A stretch of 61,091 nt of DNA, taken from assembly GCA_900128585.1 (NCBI GenBank), contig LT642155.1, positions 1 to 61,091 on the forward strand, in the 5' to 3' direction. Made by a program: the position numbers and the translations under genes. The DNA is from Stramenopiles sp. TOSAG23-3 (lineage: Eukaryota; Sar). Shown here piece by piece: positions 47,447-58,100 of the stretch. Each line of letters starts with the position of its first letter. Position 1 is the first letter of the stretch. Under the pieces are notes generated by a model. The model did no database searches and had not been told where the DNA came from. It saw nothing but the letters and a program-made list of their open reading frames with translations.

Positions 47447-49489
47447 ATGTCGGCGATAGAACAGAGGGCGTTCATATACAAGGCCCGGTTCCAGAACTCG
47501 CTGCACGTTAAGAACGCCGAGGCACGATACAAGAATGCTGGGCGTATGGCGGAGCAGATGAAACAGAAAAAGATAGATGACAATATTAAGATGCAGCGAA
47601 ACGCAAGGCAAAAGAAGGAAGATGAGAGCTCAGCTCAATACTTTGAAGTGTTTGGGGACACTGTAAAGAACGCTCGGATGACTCCCGAAATGCTTCAGTT
47701 GGTGAGCGTAAAGGCGGCAAACAACCGCCTGGCAAACGATATGAAGAAGAACAAGAAACAGATCGATCAGATCGACGCGCAGCTTGTAAAGCTGAACAGA
47801 GCTTTGACCAAGGCACAGTCGGACCACCACAAAGAAATCAAGATGACGCAAGGCGCAGGGTACCCTAGAAAGATCGAAAAGCTTCAAAGAAGCGTTGAGC
47901 AAACAAAAGCGAAGACAAGCTTAAAATCTCTGGAGAACAACGACTTCACGAGCGCGATTAATGAGCGCCGGGTAGCGCTGACCAACTTGAGGCGGGCGTT
48001 GGCCCTTGCCCGGGGAGAGTACCAGGAAAAGTCTTCGGCGACGCACGAGATGAGGCTGGATACGGACGCGGACTTATATGATATTCAAGATGCGGAAAAG
48101 CGTTCCGCAGAACTGTCCGCAAGCATTAAAGCCTTAAACAAAGGGTTTCGGGAACAGTATGAACAGAAGCTGGAAAAATTCGAGAAAGAGTACGCAAAGG
48201 AGGCCGCGCTGGAGAAAAAGATCGAAGACCTGCTTCTCGATAGTCCCACGAAGGCCAAGTCCCCGAATTCGTCGAAAGGGAAAAAACTGCCCGGGGGCGG
48301 ATTTCAAAAAGTCCAAAACAGATTCTTCGGAAAAGCCCACAATAAGTCTAGGTTTTTGGCGGCGGCGCGGCAGAACCGGCTGGACGAACTAAAGACACGG
48401 GTGACTTCCATGGAGGACGCGTTTGAAACGATGCGCCAGCAAACGGGCATCGACAGCGTCGAACAGTTGGCCGACATGATCATTGAGAGTGACCGTCAGA
48501 ATTTTAGGGTGTACAATCAGCTAAATGATTTAAATAGAGACATAGAAGAGTTAGAGGTTGCAAATAAGGGGGTCCGGCGGACGATTCGGGACATCAAGGT
48601 GCAACGTCGGGCGAGAAAGAGTGGGAAAGTGGTTCGGGTAGATCGCGTCAAGGAAAGGCTGGCAAATACGAAGAGCATGCTAGAGAGCACTATCAAAGAG
48701 GTGGCAGAGAAAAAGGTTCTGATGGCGAACCTCAGCCCAGGGCTGGGGGAGCTCTTCACCATTTTGGGGTGTGACCAGTTAAGTTCAGGGTTTGATAAAG
48801 GAATTGTTAGTGAACGGAACGTTATGGCGCTGCTCGGGACGATTGAGCAGCGGATTGTGGACCTGGCAAATATTGTCTCTCGCCTTCAAGGGTTTCGTGA
48901 CGTCAGGAACACGTCCGGGCAATTCAATAATAGGGGAAGAGGAAAGACGAACTTACCAGAAAGTGGGACGTTCTCTTTTTTTATGACCCAAGAAGATGGG
49001 GGGTCCGGCGGGGGGGTAGGGCGAACGTCTCCCCTCGGCAGCACGAGGCGCCCCCGAGAACTGCCCAGTGTCGACGCGCTGACGCAGATGGCAGAACAGG
49101 AAGGCCTCGGGCGTACAAAATCGCCGAGGCGTTCTGGCACCGCAATCTCTCCGATCATCTCCAAGAAAGAATTGTTGAAAGAGGCCGTGGCGATTGTGGA
49201 AAAACAGGAGGCAAATGCCAGGGCGGTCGCCTTGGCCATTGAGAATGCAGCACTGGAGAACACGGAGAGCGAAGAGAGCGACGAGGAAGATGGCGGTAGT
49301 GCCTTCAGGTACGACGGGGGCTCCCGGATGGTATCACCGGTGACTGGCAGCAGGCGGGGCAAGAAAAATTCGCCACGACGGCCAACGAAGAGCAATATTA
49401 AAAATAATCAAGGTAGAAGTGGTAAAGGGCTTAACCGGTCGAGGGGTAGAAACCGCCGCGCCAGGGTGAAGTTGGGCTCCCCCACCTAG
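47447..49489 (+). CDS. Coiled-coil protein, outer dynein arm docking complex (ODA1/CCDC114-like)
   Basis: A 680-residue protein; the first ATG is 47447. Long alpha-helical coiled coils cover about residues 20-270 and 305-460 (e.g. MKKNKKQIDQIDAQLVKLNR). The segment MEDAFETMRQQTGIDSVEQL followed by ADMIIESDRQNFRVYNQLND and LNRDIEEL matches the hallmark of the ODA1/CCDC114/CCDC63 family (an E-x2-N-F-x-x-[FY]-N-x-[LV]-N-[ED]-L-N signature), and the later LSPGLGELFTILGCD also fits. Family role: anchoring outer dynein arms to flagellar doublets. The C-terminal 200 residues are Ser/Gly/Arg-rich and disordered, an extension not needed for the family. If right, the organism builds motile flagella with outer arms. 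Confidence 0.68.
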   Translation: MSAIEQRAFIYKARFQNSLHVKNAEARYKNAGRMAEQMKQKKIDDNIKMQRNARQKKEDESSAQYFEVFGDTVKNARMTPEMLQLVSVKAANNRLANDMKKNKKQIDQIDAQLVKLNRALTKAQSDHHKEIKMTQGAGYPRKIEKLQRSVEQTKAKTSLKSLENNDFTSAINERRVALTNLRRALALARGEYQEKSSATHEMRLDTDADLYDIQDAEKRSAELSASIKALNKGFREQYEQKLEKFEKEYAKEAALEKKIEDLLLDSPTKAKSPNSSKGKKLPGGGFQKVQNRFFGKAHNKSRFLAAARQNRLDELKTRVTSMEDAFETMRQQTGIDSVEQLADMIIESDRQNFRVYNQLNDLNRDIEELEVANKGVRRTIRDIKVQRRARKSGKVVRVDRVKERLANTKSMLESTIKEVAEKKVLMANLSPGLGELFTILGCDQLSSGFDKGIVSERNVMALLGTIEQRIVDLANIVSRLQGFRDVRNTSGQFNNRGRGKTNLPESGTFSFFMTQEDGGSGGGVGRTSPLGSTRRPRELPSVDALTQMAEQEGLGRTKSPRRSGTAISPIISKKELLKEAVAIVEKQEANARAVALAIENAALENTESEESDEEDGGSAFRYDGGSRMVSPVTGSRRGKKNSPRRPTKSNIKNNQGRSGKGLNRSRGRNRRARVKLGSPT

Positions 49490-49854
49490 GGAGGCGGGAG
49501 CTGCAGAAATACTACAATTATTATTATTTTTTGCTTTTCCAAAAATACTGAGAGAGGAGTCGGGGCGTTGTGCGAGCGAGGTAAATAAGTTCAGCTGTTT
49601 TTGTTGGAGTAGCGAATGTGTGGTCAGAGCAAGTGAATTTAAGAAAAGAGATTAAACAGTGTGAGTGTGTGATTGTCTATTTGTAGGGTTCTTTATTTAA
49701 TACTGACGGAGTACCGTGTAGGTTTATCAAATTACCACACCCGACTACACTCTTCCATCTCTTGACTCGTTGTCGAAACATTTCAAACCTGACAAATACG
49801 ACGAACTACAAATTTCAAAAATTCGAGGCCCAAGCAAAGCTTCGCTTCCTCGTC
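49490..49854. other. Convergent gap, no gene
   Basis: 3' flanks of the ODA1-like and PP2C genes. No repeat family copy was seen here, unlike most convergent gaps. Confidence 0.5.
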
Positions 49855-50960
49855 CTACGTTTCATCGGTGTAGCGGGAGCGTGGCCCGTCCCGTAAATCC
49901 ATAACTAAAACTGTAATGTTGTCCGTGGAACCTTTTGAATACGCTTCTTGGGCAAGTACTTCCGCGATTTCTTGCACACCGCGTTTATTGTTCATACCAA
50001 CACGGCTTGCTACCTGTCCGACGGTTCGATTATCGCACACGTCCCACAACCCATCGGTTGCAATCACGATGTACGCGTCATCTTTCGTGATCGTGCGCTC
50101 AATAAACTCTGGGTCCGCACACACGTAGTCTTTCAGCATGCGGTCTCCTATCGCCCGCGACACGGCCAAAATCCCTTCCACCCTCCACACGCCCCACAAG
50201 CTAACACTACCCCCCAACGCCTCTATGCGCTCGCGCTCGTCCTTCCGGTTCGGTTTGTGGTCGATGCTCAACGGCACGGTGTCGCCGTTGCGCAGCACCA
50301 AAATAGCCCTCGAATCACCGACGTTGGCGCACGTTATATCCCGCCCGTTCGCGTAGACGACCGTTGCGGTCGTCCCGTCGTCTCGGTTTTTTTGGTGCGC
50401 AAACCTAAGGTACTCCTCGTCCGTGTTTAACAACGCAGCCCGCAGTGCCCGCTTCGTCGATTTCTCTAACAAACCGCTGGTGACAATATTTCTATGCACA
50501 GCCTCGGTGCAGTACTCCGAAGCTGCCGGACCCCCGTGCCCATCAAAGACGGCGAACATGGCCGTCGAAGCGTCTGTTTTGTTTCGATTGAGTGTGTGTG
50601 TGAAAATAAAAGTTAGTTACTGGCCAGAAGCGAACGGACGAAGGGGTAAAGCAGAAGGAGTAAAAAGAACAGTGAGAGAAAAGACTTACCGCCCGCAACC
50701 TCGCCCCGGACTGTATAACGGTCTTCCATATACATCCGTCGACCCTGCATTTCATACACACCATATTTAAAGACAACGTGCTGCCCTAATGAGTCTTTCC
50801 CTTGTGGCAAAGAGTTGGTCCCGTGGGACCGATTTACATTGCTTCTTCGGTTAATTACAAAGTACAACAGAGCGCATCCAACAATTGAGAAAAACAAAAA
50901 ATTTACGAAATCAGAATGATAAATGTCCGGGAAAATCTGCAAAAGCACCCCAAGAGCCAT
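49855..50960 (-). CDS. PP2C-family protein phosphatase, membrane-anchored, two exons
   Basis: Exon 1 is 50960-50690 and exon 2 is 50573-49855; the 116-base intron (50689-50574) has a GTAAGT donor and a CAG acceptor. Splicing gives ...VRGEVAG-DASTAMFAVFDGHGG, in frame and restoring the PP2C core. The product is 329 residues. An N-terminal hydrophobic span (about 19-36) suggests an anchor. Metal-binding and catalytic motifs: MEDRY (Glu79, Asp80), DGHGG (101-105), GTTATV, NVGDSRAIL, AVSRAIGD, DGLWD and DNITVLV, all intact for the Mg/Mn-dependent Ser/Thr phosphatase. The MQGRRMYMEDRY start and length resemble PPM1L, an ER-anchored PP2C, but a plain orthologue call is not safe. Confidence 0.9.
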
Positions 50961-52277
50961 GGTAGACTGCCTGCTCTATACCTTCACGGTGAATGCCCCG
51001 CTGCCAATATACACCCAACGGTTCTGAAAGGTAAAACGAAGTCGCCCAAAACGTTTGTAAACAGAGGAGGAACCAACACCAAGAAACGGTCGGTCTTCTG
51101 TACTACTCAATGAAATTCCCTAGATCTTTCCGTTGGTCCAAACTGGAAGTAACAGGAGAACCGCGTGCTATAACAGAACAAGTGTTTAAAAATGAATTAA
51201 TTGTTTGCTTCTCCTAACATACCATAAAAAAATGCGTTTCGTTGATTCTTTAAAGAAACTAAGTCTTTCTTCCCTCGAAAACAGTAACAACTAAATATTT
51301 TGGGGCATAGTGTTTTCTCTAAGAGAAATTCATTACAAAAATTGGTTTTGTTGTTGAAGCTTTATTAAAAAAAAAAAAAAAGAAAGAAGAAGAAAAAAAG
51401 AGTTAGTTCAAAGGAAGTTTCTTTTTTCTTTGAAAGTATTAATGGTGTGTTCATCTTATTTTAAAAAAAATTAAATAAGTAATTATTATTGGAAATTCTT
51501 CTTCTTCTTTTTTTCTTCATCTCTTCTAAATCATCATCTTCTTTAATAAAATTGTTTTGGGGACCTTTCTTTTTTCCTCATTGTGTCTATGTTAAATATA
51601 AGAACGTTTTTTTAATAGAATAATTTCTAATTGTGGTATTACATAGTCTACATGAGGACCAATAGAAGAAGAAGAAGAAGAAGAAGAAAGAAGAAGAAGA
51701 AGAAGAAGAAGAAGAAGAAGAAGAAGAAAGAAGAAGAATTAAAAGAAGAAGAAAGAAGAAGAAGAAGAAAGAAGAATAAGAAGAAAAAGAAGAAGAAGAA
51801 AAAGAAGAAAGAAGAAAAAGAAGAAGAAGGAAGACATAACAAGAAGGAAGGAAGAAAATTCAAATGTGAAAGATCTATTACTCCAAACTAAAATAAAAAA
51901 AGGGAGGGAAAGAAAAGAAATTGGAAAAATGTTGGTCTTTTTTAAAACACTTATATTGTGTACCATTATTCCTTATTTATTATATAAGAGTACAACTGTA
52001 AGTTATTTTTATATATAGTTATATGCTTAAAATATTACCTTAAATAGATTTTTTAAAACGAGAAGAAGAAATGCACAGCTGTGGAGGATTCGATTGTTGC
52101 AGTCGTCCTCCTCTCCTTCAAACTGGACGTGAACTGATTTCTGCAATTCATTTTTTCTTCTTTTTTTCCCCCCTTCCTCTCCCCCGCTGAAATCGTTTTG
52201 AACAAAAGAATTGTGGTCGAGATTGTCTATTTTCTTCCACTGGGGCGAGAAAAAAACAGGAGAGATCGCGTGCCAAT
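50961..52277. other. Divergent gap PP2C/multi-TM gene with GAA microsatellite
   Basis: 1.3 kb of AT-rich DNA with a (GAA)n tract at 51665-51857 and an A run near 51367-51380. Low-complexity frames in the tract are artefacts. Confidence 0.55.
51665..51857. repeat. (GAA)n purine microsatellite
   Basis: About 190 bases of GAA/GAAA units with few interruptions (GAATTAAAA near 51737, AATAAG near 51773). Confidence 0.95.
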
Positions 52278-54524
52278 ATGTCGTTGAACGACGGTGGTGG
52301 TAGAAGGCTGCCAGGTGGATACAAGAAAATGCCTATTACCTCCTCCAACCAGTCCAGACGTGAAGATTTGTCCAGTTCGTTTTCAAAGTCTTGGTTGGTT
52401 TTTACCGCTTTTCACGCCGTGTGCTTTCAAGGGCTGTCCCTGGTTGTACTCTCTGCCGAGCTCTGGAGCGAAATATTCGGTGGGAACATTTTTGCTCTGG
52501 TCCGACCCGCTGCTTTTCAACCGGTCTGTTTGATAGCCCTTTCCGTGTTCCTTCCGCTGGTTTTTGTGGCCTTTCGGACCAGCCTCGAGGTTAAAAAGCA
52601 CAACCCTTCGCTTCGCTGGGCTGTATATGCATTTGCGGTTGTTCAAGCACTAAGCCATGCGGCGTTGGGGAATTTTTTCGGCGCGCAGCTCATCGCGTCC
52701 ATCGTGCTGTCCACGTTTGCGGGGGCGGCGCTGCTTTTGCTGACGACGTCGTGCTGCGCTGGCAACGAGGGCATTTTGTACTTTTTCCAGTCGGCAACGT
52801 GGAACACAGTTCATTACACCGTGTACATTCTTCTTTCAATCGCCTCCATCGTCCTGTGCGGTGTGAAGCAGCCGAAGATGGGCGCAGTGGCGTTTCTTGC
52901 GGCGCTGTGGTGGTTTTCACGGTTTCTGTCTACTTTAGCGGCCGTCTACGAAGTAGAAATCTCTCACGAGGAGTTCGAGGCGGACTTTTCAGAGGACACC
53001 GTTGGGTGGCACCAGGTCGCTCTTGGGACATTTTACTTGGACGTTTACTTCATTCTCCCCGCCGAGTACGCCGTGTACATGACCCTGTCGTGCTGCTGTT
53101 CGAGAAAATGCATGAATAGAGTAGGGCGGGGCAAGAACTATTACCCCTACGCCGAGGAGGACGAGGGGGAAAGCACCCATGGCGAAGAAGAAGGCACACT
53201 CCACAACAGAGATCTTGAGGCGGGACACTACATTGGATCGAAAACCGAAGAGGGTCCGAACTCATTCGCAAGTGGAAATAGGAAGGAGGAGGAATCGGAG
53301 TCTTCTTCGTCAAGTTCGGGGGAGGACGACGCGGAGGAGAGCAGAAGCGAGGCCCAGGAAGACGAAAGCGACTCTCACACTGCGGAGGAAACCCAGAAGG
53401 TTTCCGACGAGAAGGAAGTCGGCAAGGAACCCGAAACGGAGGACAGCATTGACATCGCAGCAGAAGATTTGTTTGAAGGGGAAAGGGCGGAGGAGGGAGA
53501 GGCTGAGGTGCTTAGCGTGCAAGTAGACGAGCAAGTTGATGTGACCGTGTCCGGCGTGCTGAAAGAACTCAGGGAAACGGAGCGCTCCTTCGAGGCTTAC
53601 ATGTCCCAGTACGACCGCATAGAAACCACAGATTACTTGAGGCTTCTCCGTGGCCTGTACAAGCAGTGCCTCTGCTTTGGGGTGGCCAAGGAGGAGTTCA
53701 GCTCCCTCACATGGCGATCGTTCACCGCAGATTTAAAGAAATACGAAAACCCGACCAAGTCCCAGAAAAAGTCAAAGTCCAGCAAGAAAACTGAAAAAAG
53801 AATAAAGAGTCAATACCCTGGGATCCAAGACCTCGACTTAATTTTTCACGAGGTGGAGGCCAAAATACCGCACCACAACAAAAGGTTCAACGCCTTCGTG
53901 ATGGCTTGGCAGGAGCTGGCGTCCAAAACGCTGTTCAATGAAAAGGTGACCGTGTCAGAGATCACGTTTACGAAAGAGTTTGGAATTCCCATGGGAATGA
54001 AGTTGAGTGAAGAGTTTGAGAAAATGAATGAACGGGAACGGAGCATTCAGAGAATCATGACATCCAACGCGCTTGGAACGCTCCTCCAGAGGAACCGTTC
54101 GCTGCTCAAGTCCTTGTTTGTTTACTACAGCAAAACGGACAAACGGCATGCGAGTGCACGCCCCGTCCGCATGTCACTACTATCATTTCTGGCATTTTGC
54201 GAAGACATGAGCATCTCCCCGAACAAAATATCTATTCTGAAACTCCGTAAGATTTTCGAGCACCTGGGGCAAGCTGCCGATGGCGAAGACCAGCCAACCC
54301 TTGACTTGTCCGGTCGCGTGTTTGAGTTTGGGCAGTTCAAATTCTGTCTGTTTCGAATGGCCCTTGAAATGGATCGTAATTTGAAGTCAAAAAAGCGAGG
54401 GACGGTCAAAGCTGGGGAAAGCGCCCGTGCATTAAAGGTTTTGTTTCATAAAATTGAAAGAGATGGGGGGTTGGGCGTTGCAGCTCGCAAAGGTGCAAAC
54501 ATTCGCCATGGGTTCAACTTATAA
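52278..54524 (+). CDS. Multi-pass membrane protein with acidic linker and helical cytosolic domain
   Basis: A 748-residue intronless protein; ATG at 52278. I do not recognise a named family. Residues about 35-280 carry six to eight hydrophobic spans (SWLVFTAFHAVCFQGLSLVV, ALVRPAAFQPVCLIALSVFL, YILLSIASIVLCG and others). A strongly acidic Glu/Asp/Ser linker covers about 290-420. The C-terminal 320 residues are helical: a region near 440-620, then LFVYYSKTDK ... MSLLSFLAFCEDMSI ... ISILKLRKIFEHLG ... VFEFGQFKFCLFRMAL (about 620-700), a pattern like degenerate EF-hand modules seen in protist proteins. A channel or receptor-like regulator is one possibility; no pore or catalytic motif was seen. 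Confidence 0.78.
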   Translation: MSLNDGGGRRLPGGYKKMPITSSNQSRREDLSSSFSKSWLVFTAFHAVCFQGLSLVVLSAELWSEIFGGNIFALVRPAAFQPVCLIALSVFLPLVFVAFRTSLEVKKHNPSLRWAVYAFAVVQALSHAALGNFFGAQLIASIVLSTFAGAALLLLTTSCCAGNEGILYFFQSATWNTVHYTVYILLSIASIVLCGVKQPKMGAVAFLAALWWFSRFLSTLAAVYEVEISHEEFEADFSEDTVGWHQVALGTFYLDVYFILPAEYAVYMTLSCCCSRKCMNRVGRGKNYYPYAEEDEGESTHGEEEGTLHNRDLEAGHYIGSKTEEGPNSFASGNRKEEESESSSSSSGEDDAEESRSEAQEDESDSHTAEETQKVSDEKEVGKEPETEDSIDIAAEDLFEGERAEEGEAEVLSVQVDEQVDVTVSGVLKELRETERSFEAYMSQYDRIETTDYLRLLRGLYKQCLCFGVAKEEFSSLTWRSFTADLKKYENPTKSQKKSKSSKKTEKRIKSQYPGIQDLDLIFHEVEAKIPHHNKRFNAFVMAWQELASKTLFNEKVTVSEITFTKEFGIPMGMKLSEEFEKMNERERSIQRIMTSNALGTLLQRNRSLLKSLFVYYSKTDKRHASARPVRMSLLSFLAFCEDMSISPNKISILKLRKIFEHLGQAADGEDQPTLDLSGRVFEFGQFKFCLFRMALEMDRNLKSKKRGTVKAGESARALKVLFHKIERDGGLGVAARKGANIRHGFNL

Positions 54525-55165
54525 AATACCACCAGATAGCTGCTGTGCTGCTGTCTGTAAATTGATTTTTCATCTTACTTGTATAGACTATATAGGCAAA
54601 TGTTTTATTATTAATACTATTATAAATGTACTTAAGTACAAATTTGAAATTCTTTTCTTCTTCTTCCTTCCTTCCTCCTTTCTTCTTAAAAAGAACAAAT
54701 CTTACAACAGATGATTAGTATAAAGATACGATTAAATATTTCAATTGGAATAACAACAAAGTAGTAGTAAAAAAAAGAAGAAGAGGTTGTTGTTTAATAA
54801 TCATCATATTTAAAGGCTTATTGATCGAATCCAGTAAAATTTTCAAATGGGTTTGTAAAGAATAGAAAAAGTAGAAAAAATGTTTTCATGTAGAAGGTCT
54901 GTCTTTTTTCTAATAGATTGCGTCGACTTGTTAAGATTAGATTTGCACGTTAAACGTTGGCATTTTTATCGCTTTTGATCAGCGAACCGTTGTTCCCAGC
55001 GAAAAGACACTGTCCTGTAGCATCCCGTAGCGTTGTAGACATCAGCGAAGAGTCGGGCAAGAAGACCACACGAAAGTCTTTTCGCGTTGGAGAACAGCTG
55101 TTGCGCGCCTGTGACGACCGTTGGTGTTTTTAGAATTAAAGGTGTATACAGAAAGGTACAAAGCG
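54525..55165. other. Intergenic before SET gene
   Basis: AT-rich at first; GC rises after about 54960. The SET-gene frame is open from 55121, but the first ATG is 55166. No gene. Confidence 0.5.
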
Positions 55166-58100
55166 ATGAACATCTCCGAGCTAGGGTCGCTTCAGACGGC
55201 GTTCGTTACGCAACAGCCCGTGCCGTCACGGATAGAGAATACAAAGCGTGATTCAGCGGCCTTGGAGAATAGCCCGCAGTCGTCTTACACGAGTGGCCTG
55301 CCGCCCTGTTTGAAAAAGCAAAAGGTAAGCAGCGAAAGCGGGTGCTACGACGACGCTGGTGCGTTTCGGTCGAAAACGGAAGTGTCTGAACACGAGCCCG
55401 TGCGTGACGAGGCACCCAAAGGTTGCATAGAACACCATAGAATTGCAGCAACGGAAGATCCGAAGGAAGCTGCTGCACCAACAGCAAACGAATCAACCAC
55501 TTTAGATTTCTGGCAAACTGGGTCGGGCCAGCACCTAGGCAGGCAGGAGGGGTGGGCTAGGCTGAAGGCTCATGAGATGGTGAAGAGACGGCAGGAGCTT
55601 AATTTGATCAGGTGCTCGTATCGCAAAAATCGATCTTCAAAACGGGACCCGTTTCCGCTCAAAGCCCTGATAAAGCTCAAGAAAAAAGGCCGGGCCAAGG
55701 TGAAGAGCTCACTTCAAGTCTTTTTAGCGGAACGGGCGTGTGCATCTGCAAACTTAGATTACAAAATTTGCAACTCTTACGAAAAAGTGTCGAACATACC
55801 GCACAACCAAGCGCTAGAAGCGGCCAGGCTTGCCATCCAACCGATCCATATCCTGACTTTTCTGGTAGACCAATTTTGTTCCGCCAAGTCTGTACCGTCC
55901 GGGTTCATAGATAGGAACGCTCTGCTCAGCGGGTGCAAGACTTCCGAGCAGGTCGGTTCTGCCCTTTCTTCTCTTCGCAAGCACCTAGAGGCAGAGCTGG
56001 AAAAGATGAAGCAGAAAATTCAGAGTGCTGGCGGCGTCAAGAAAGCTAGCAGTTTCGACGTAGAAGCCATGCAAAATATAAAACAGCTTTGTGAAGCCGG
56101 TGAGGATGCGAAGATGGCAATCAGCGCCGCATGCAATTTTTCTCCAGATATGCTTCCGAATCAAAGCCTGATTGGAATTGGCTATGAGCGTTGCTTCACG
56201 GACTTGTTTCACAAAAAATGGTTATGGAAAACTTACCAGGACCACTTTTTTGTTAACGAAATGTCGTGGCACAAAGAACCGTACCCAAACCGATCGTTCG
56301 AAGTCATTCACGAGTACGAAGCGGCCGTCGAACCCGAGCGGTGCTTCAAAATGCTAGAGTCCTCGAAAACGGGGTGCGTCGCACCCCCAGACTTGACACA
56401 AGCTTCCCCCAACCTTCACCTTGACATGCACGGGCTGAAAGAGGGTCGCCCACTGCGCCTGGCACCAGTTGGCTTTGAGTTCCCCGCGCTTGGACCGGGT
56501 GCCTTCGATATCGTTCTTTCCAGCACTTGGGGGTTTGATTCTTCTACGCAGCGCAAGATCATTCGTGCCCTGCTCATGAACACCGTGCTGGAGGAATCCT
56601 ACTGCATCCAGTTCATTGAAAGAATATTGCTTCCAGCAATCAATCGGCAAAAAGACTCAGAGGCTTACGACATTGCCACTGCGCTTCATGACATCATTCG
56701 AAAGAGTCGCGCTGCTGGGAATGCGTTTGAAGTTCAAGCAGCGTCTACCGTACTGCAAGAAGTCCACAAAGATAGGGTGTTTGCGAAAAATACATCGTTT
56801 CGTGTACACCCAAAGGGCCAAGGGCTCCTTTGCAACCGACGGGTTGGGTTTCGCGCCGGGGCGTTCGTTGAGCAATACTTGGGCGAATTGTATTCGCCCT
56901 GGCGGTGGTTTGAGAAGACGGACGCAGTAAAAGTCGTGCAGAAGAAACTGGGCAAAAAGAGTGCGCTTCCAGACTTCTACAACATTGCGCTGGACCGGCA
57001 CAAGGACGATTTGGGAGGATACAATGTCATGTACGTCGATCCGATTGCAAGGGGCAACATAGCGAGTCGCCTAAGCCACAGCTGCACTCCAAACTGCGCG
57101 ACCGTCGTTGTGTCTATCGAGGGGCACTACAAGATTGCCGTCTTTGCTCTGCGTGACATTGCCTACGGGGAAGAACTGACTTTTGATTACGGGGCATTTA
57201 CCGAAGACAAACTCGAGCATGAACAAGCGACGTGCCTTTGCGGCAGCCACAACTGCCGGGGCGCGTTCCTGCAATACTCGAACGACAAGTACTTTCAAGT
57301 GATCATGTCCGCGCACCAAAATACCCTGGATCGGACCTCCCAAATTGTTCGTGCCAGCACGGAACCGTTTCTCGAAGAAGACCGCCTGTTGCTGGAGAAG
57401 CACAACCTGCGTGACTCTGTGCAAGACGGTGCGCCGGACTGGCTGTTGAAGTGGGGTGCGCTGATTCTCGAGTTTGCCGACTTTGAAAAGGAGCAGCTAA
57501 TTGCATACTTGCAAAGAAAGTACAAAGGTATTTACAACCTCCAGTCGGCCAGGGACGAGGGCCAGCACATCCATGCGACAAGGGTCCAAAACTTGGTTAT
57601 CACGCTGGAAAAGATAAAATACGTTCTTCGGCAGAAAGGCCAGAGCCAGGCCCCGCCCGTGCGCATATTATCAACATCAGAAGTAATCGACGCACTTTGG
57701 ACAAAGGGAAAGAATGGGGGCAAGGACGGCATCGTGAGGGACATTGCGCGATTGGGGCTAAAAAGCATGGACGCGAAACAGCCGGAACTGTCAATGAGGC
57801 TAAAAGAAATCCTGAAAATCAAAGTGCCCCGAACCGAAGAAGGCCTTCGCTATCTTCGCGAAAACATCATTTTAGAGATTCGTGACATGTTCTGGAAATT
57901 CAAACAAACGCCCTCGAAGCGGTTCGCCGCAGCCGGTGACTTGCTCACCCTGTACGCCCACACGAAGATGCACTTTACAAATACTTCATACATTGGTGTG
58001 AAATCACCTTCTATCAAACTGAGGCAATGCGATGTCGGTGAAACGATTCACCCCTTAAGTGAAAAATCAGAAGTTGTGAAAGGAAAAAATTATGGGCCTG

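Noticed and set aside
51631-51891. Lys/Glu-rich frame
   Set aside because: Translation of the GAA microsatellite.
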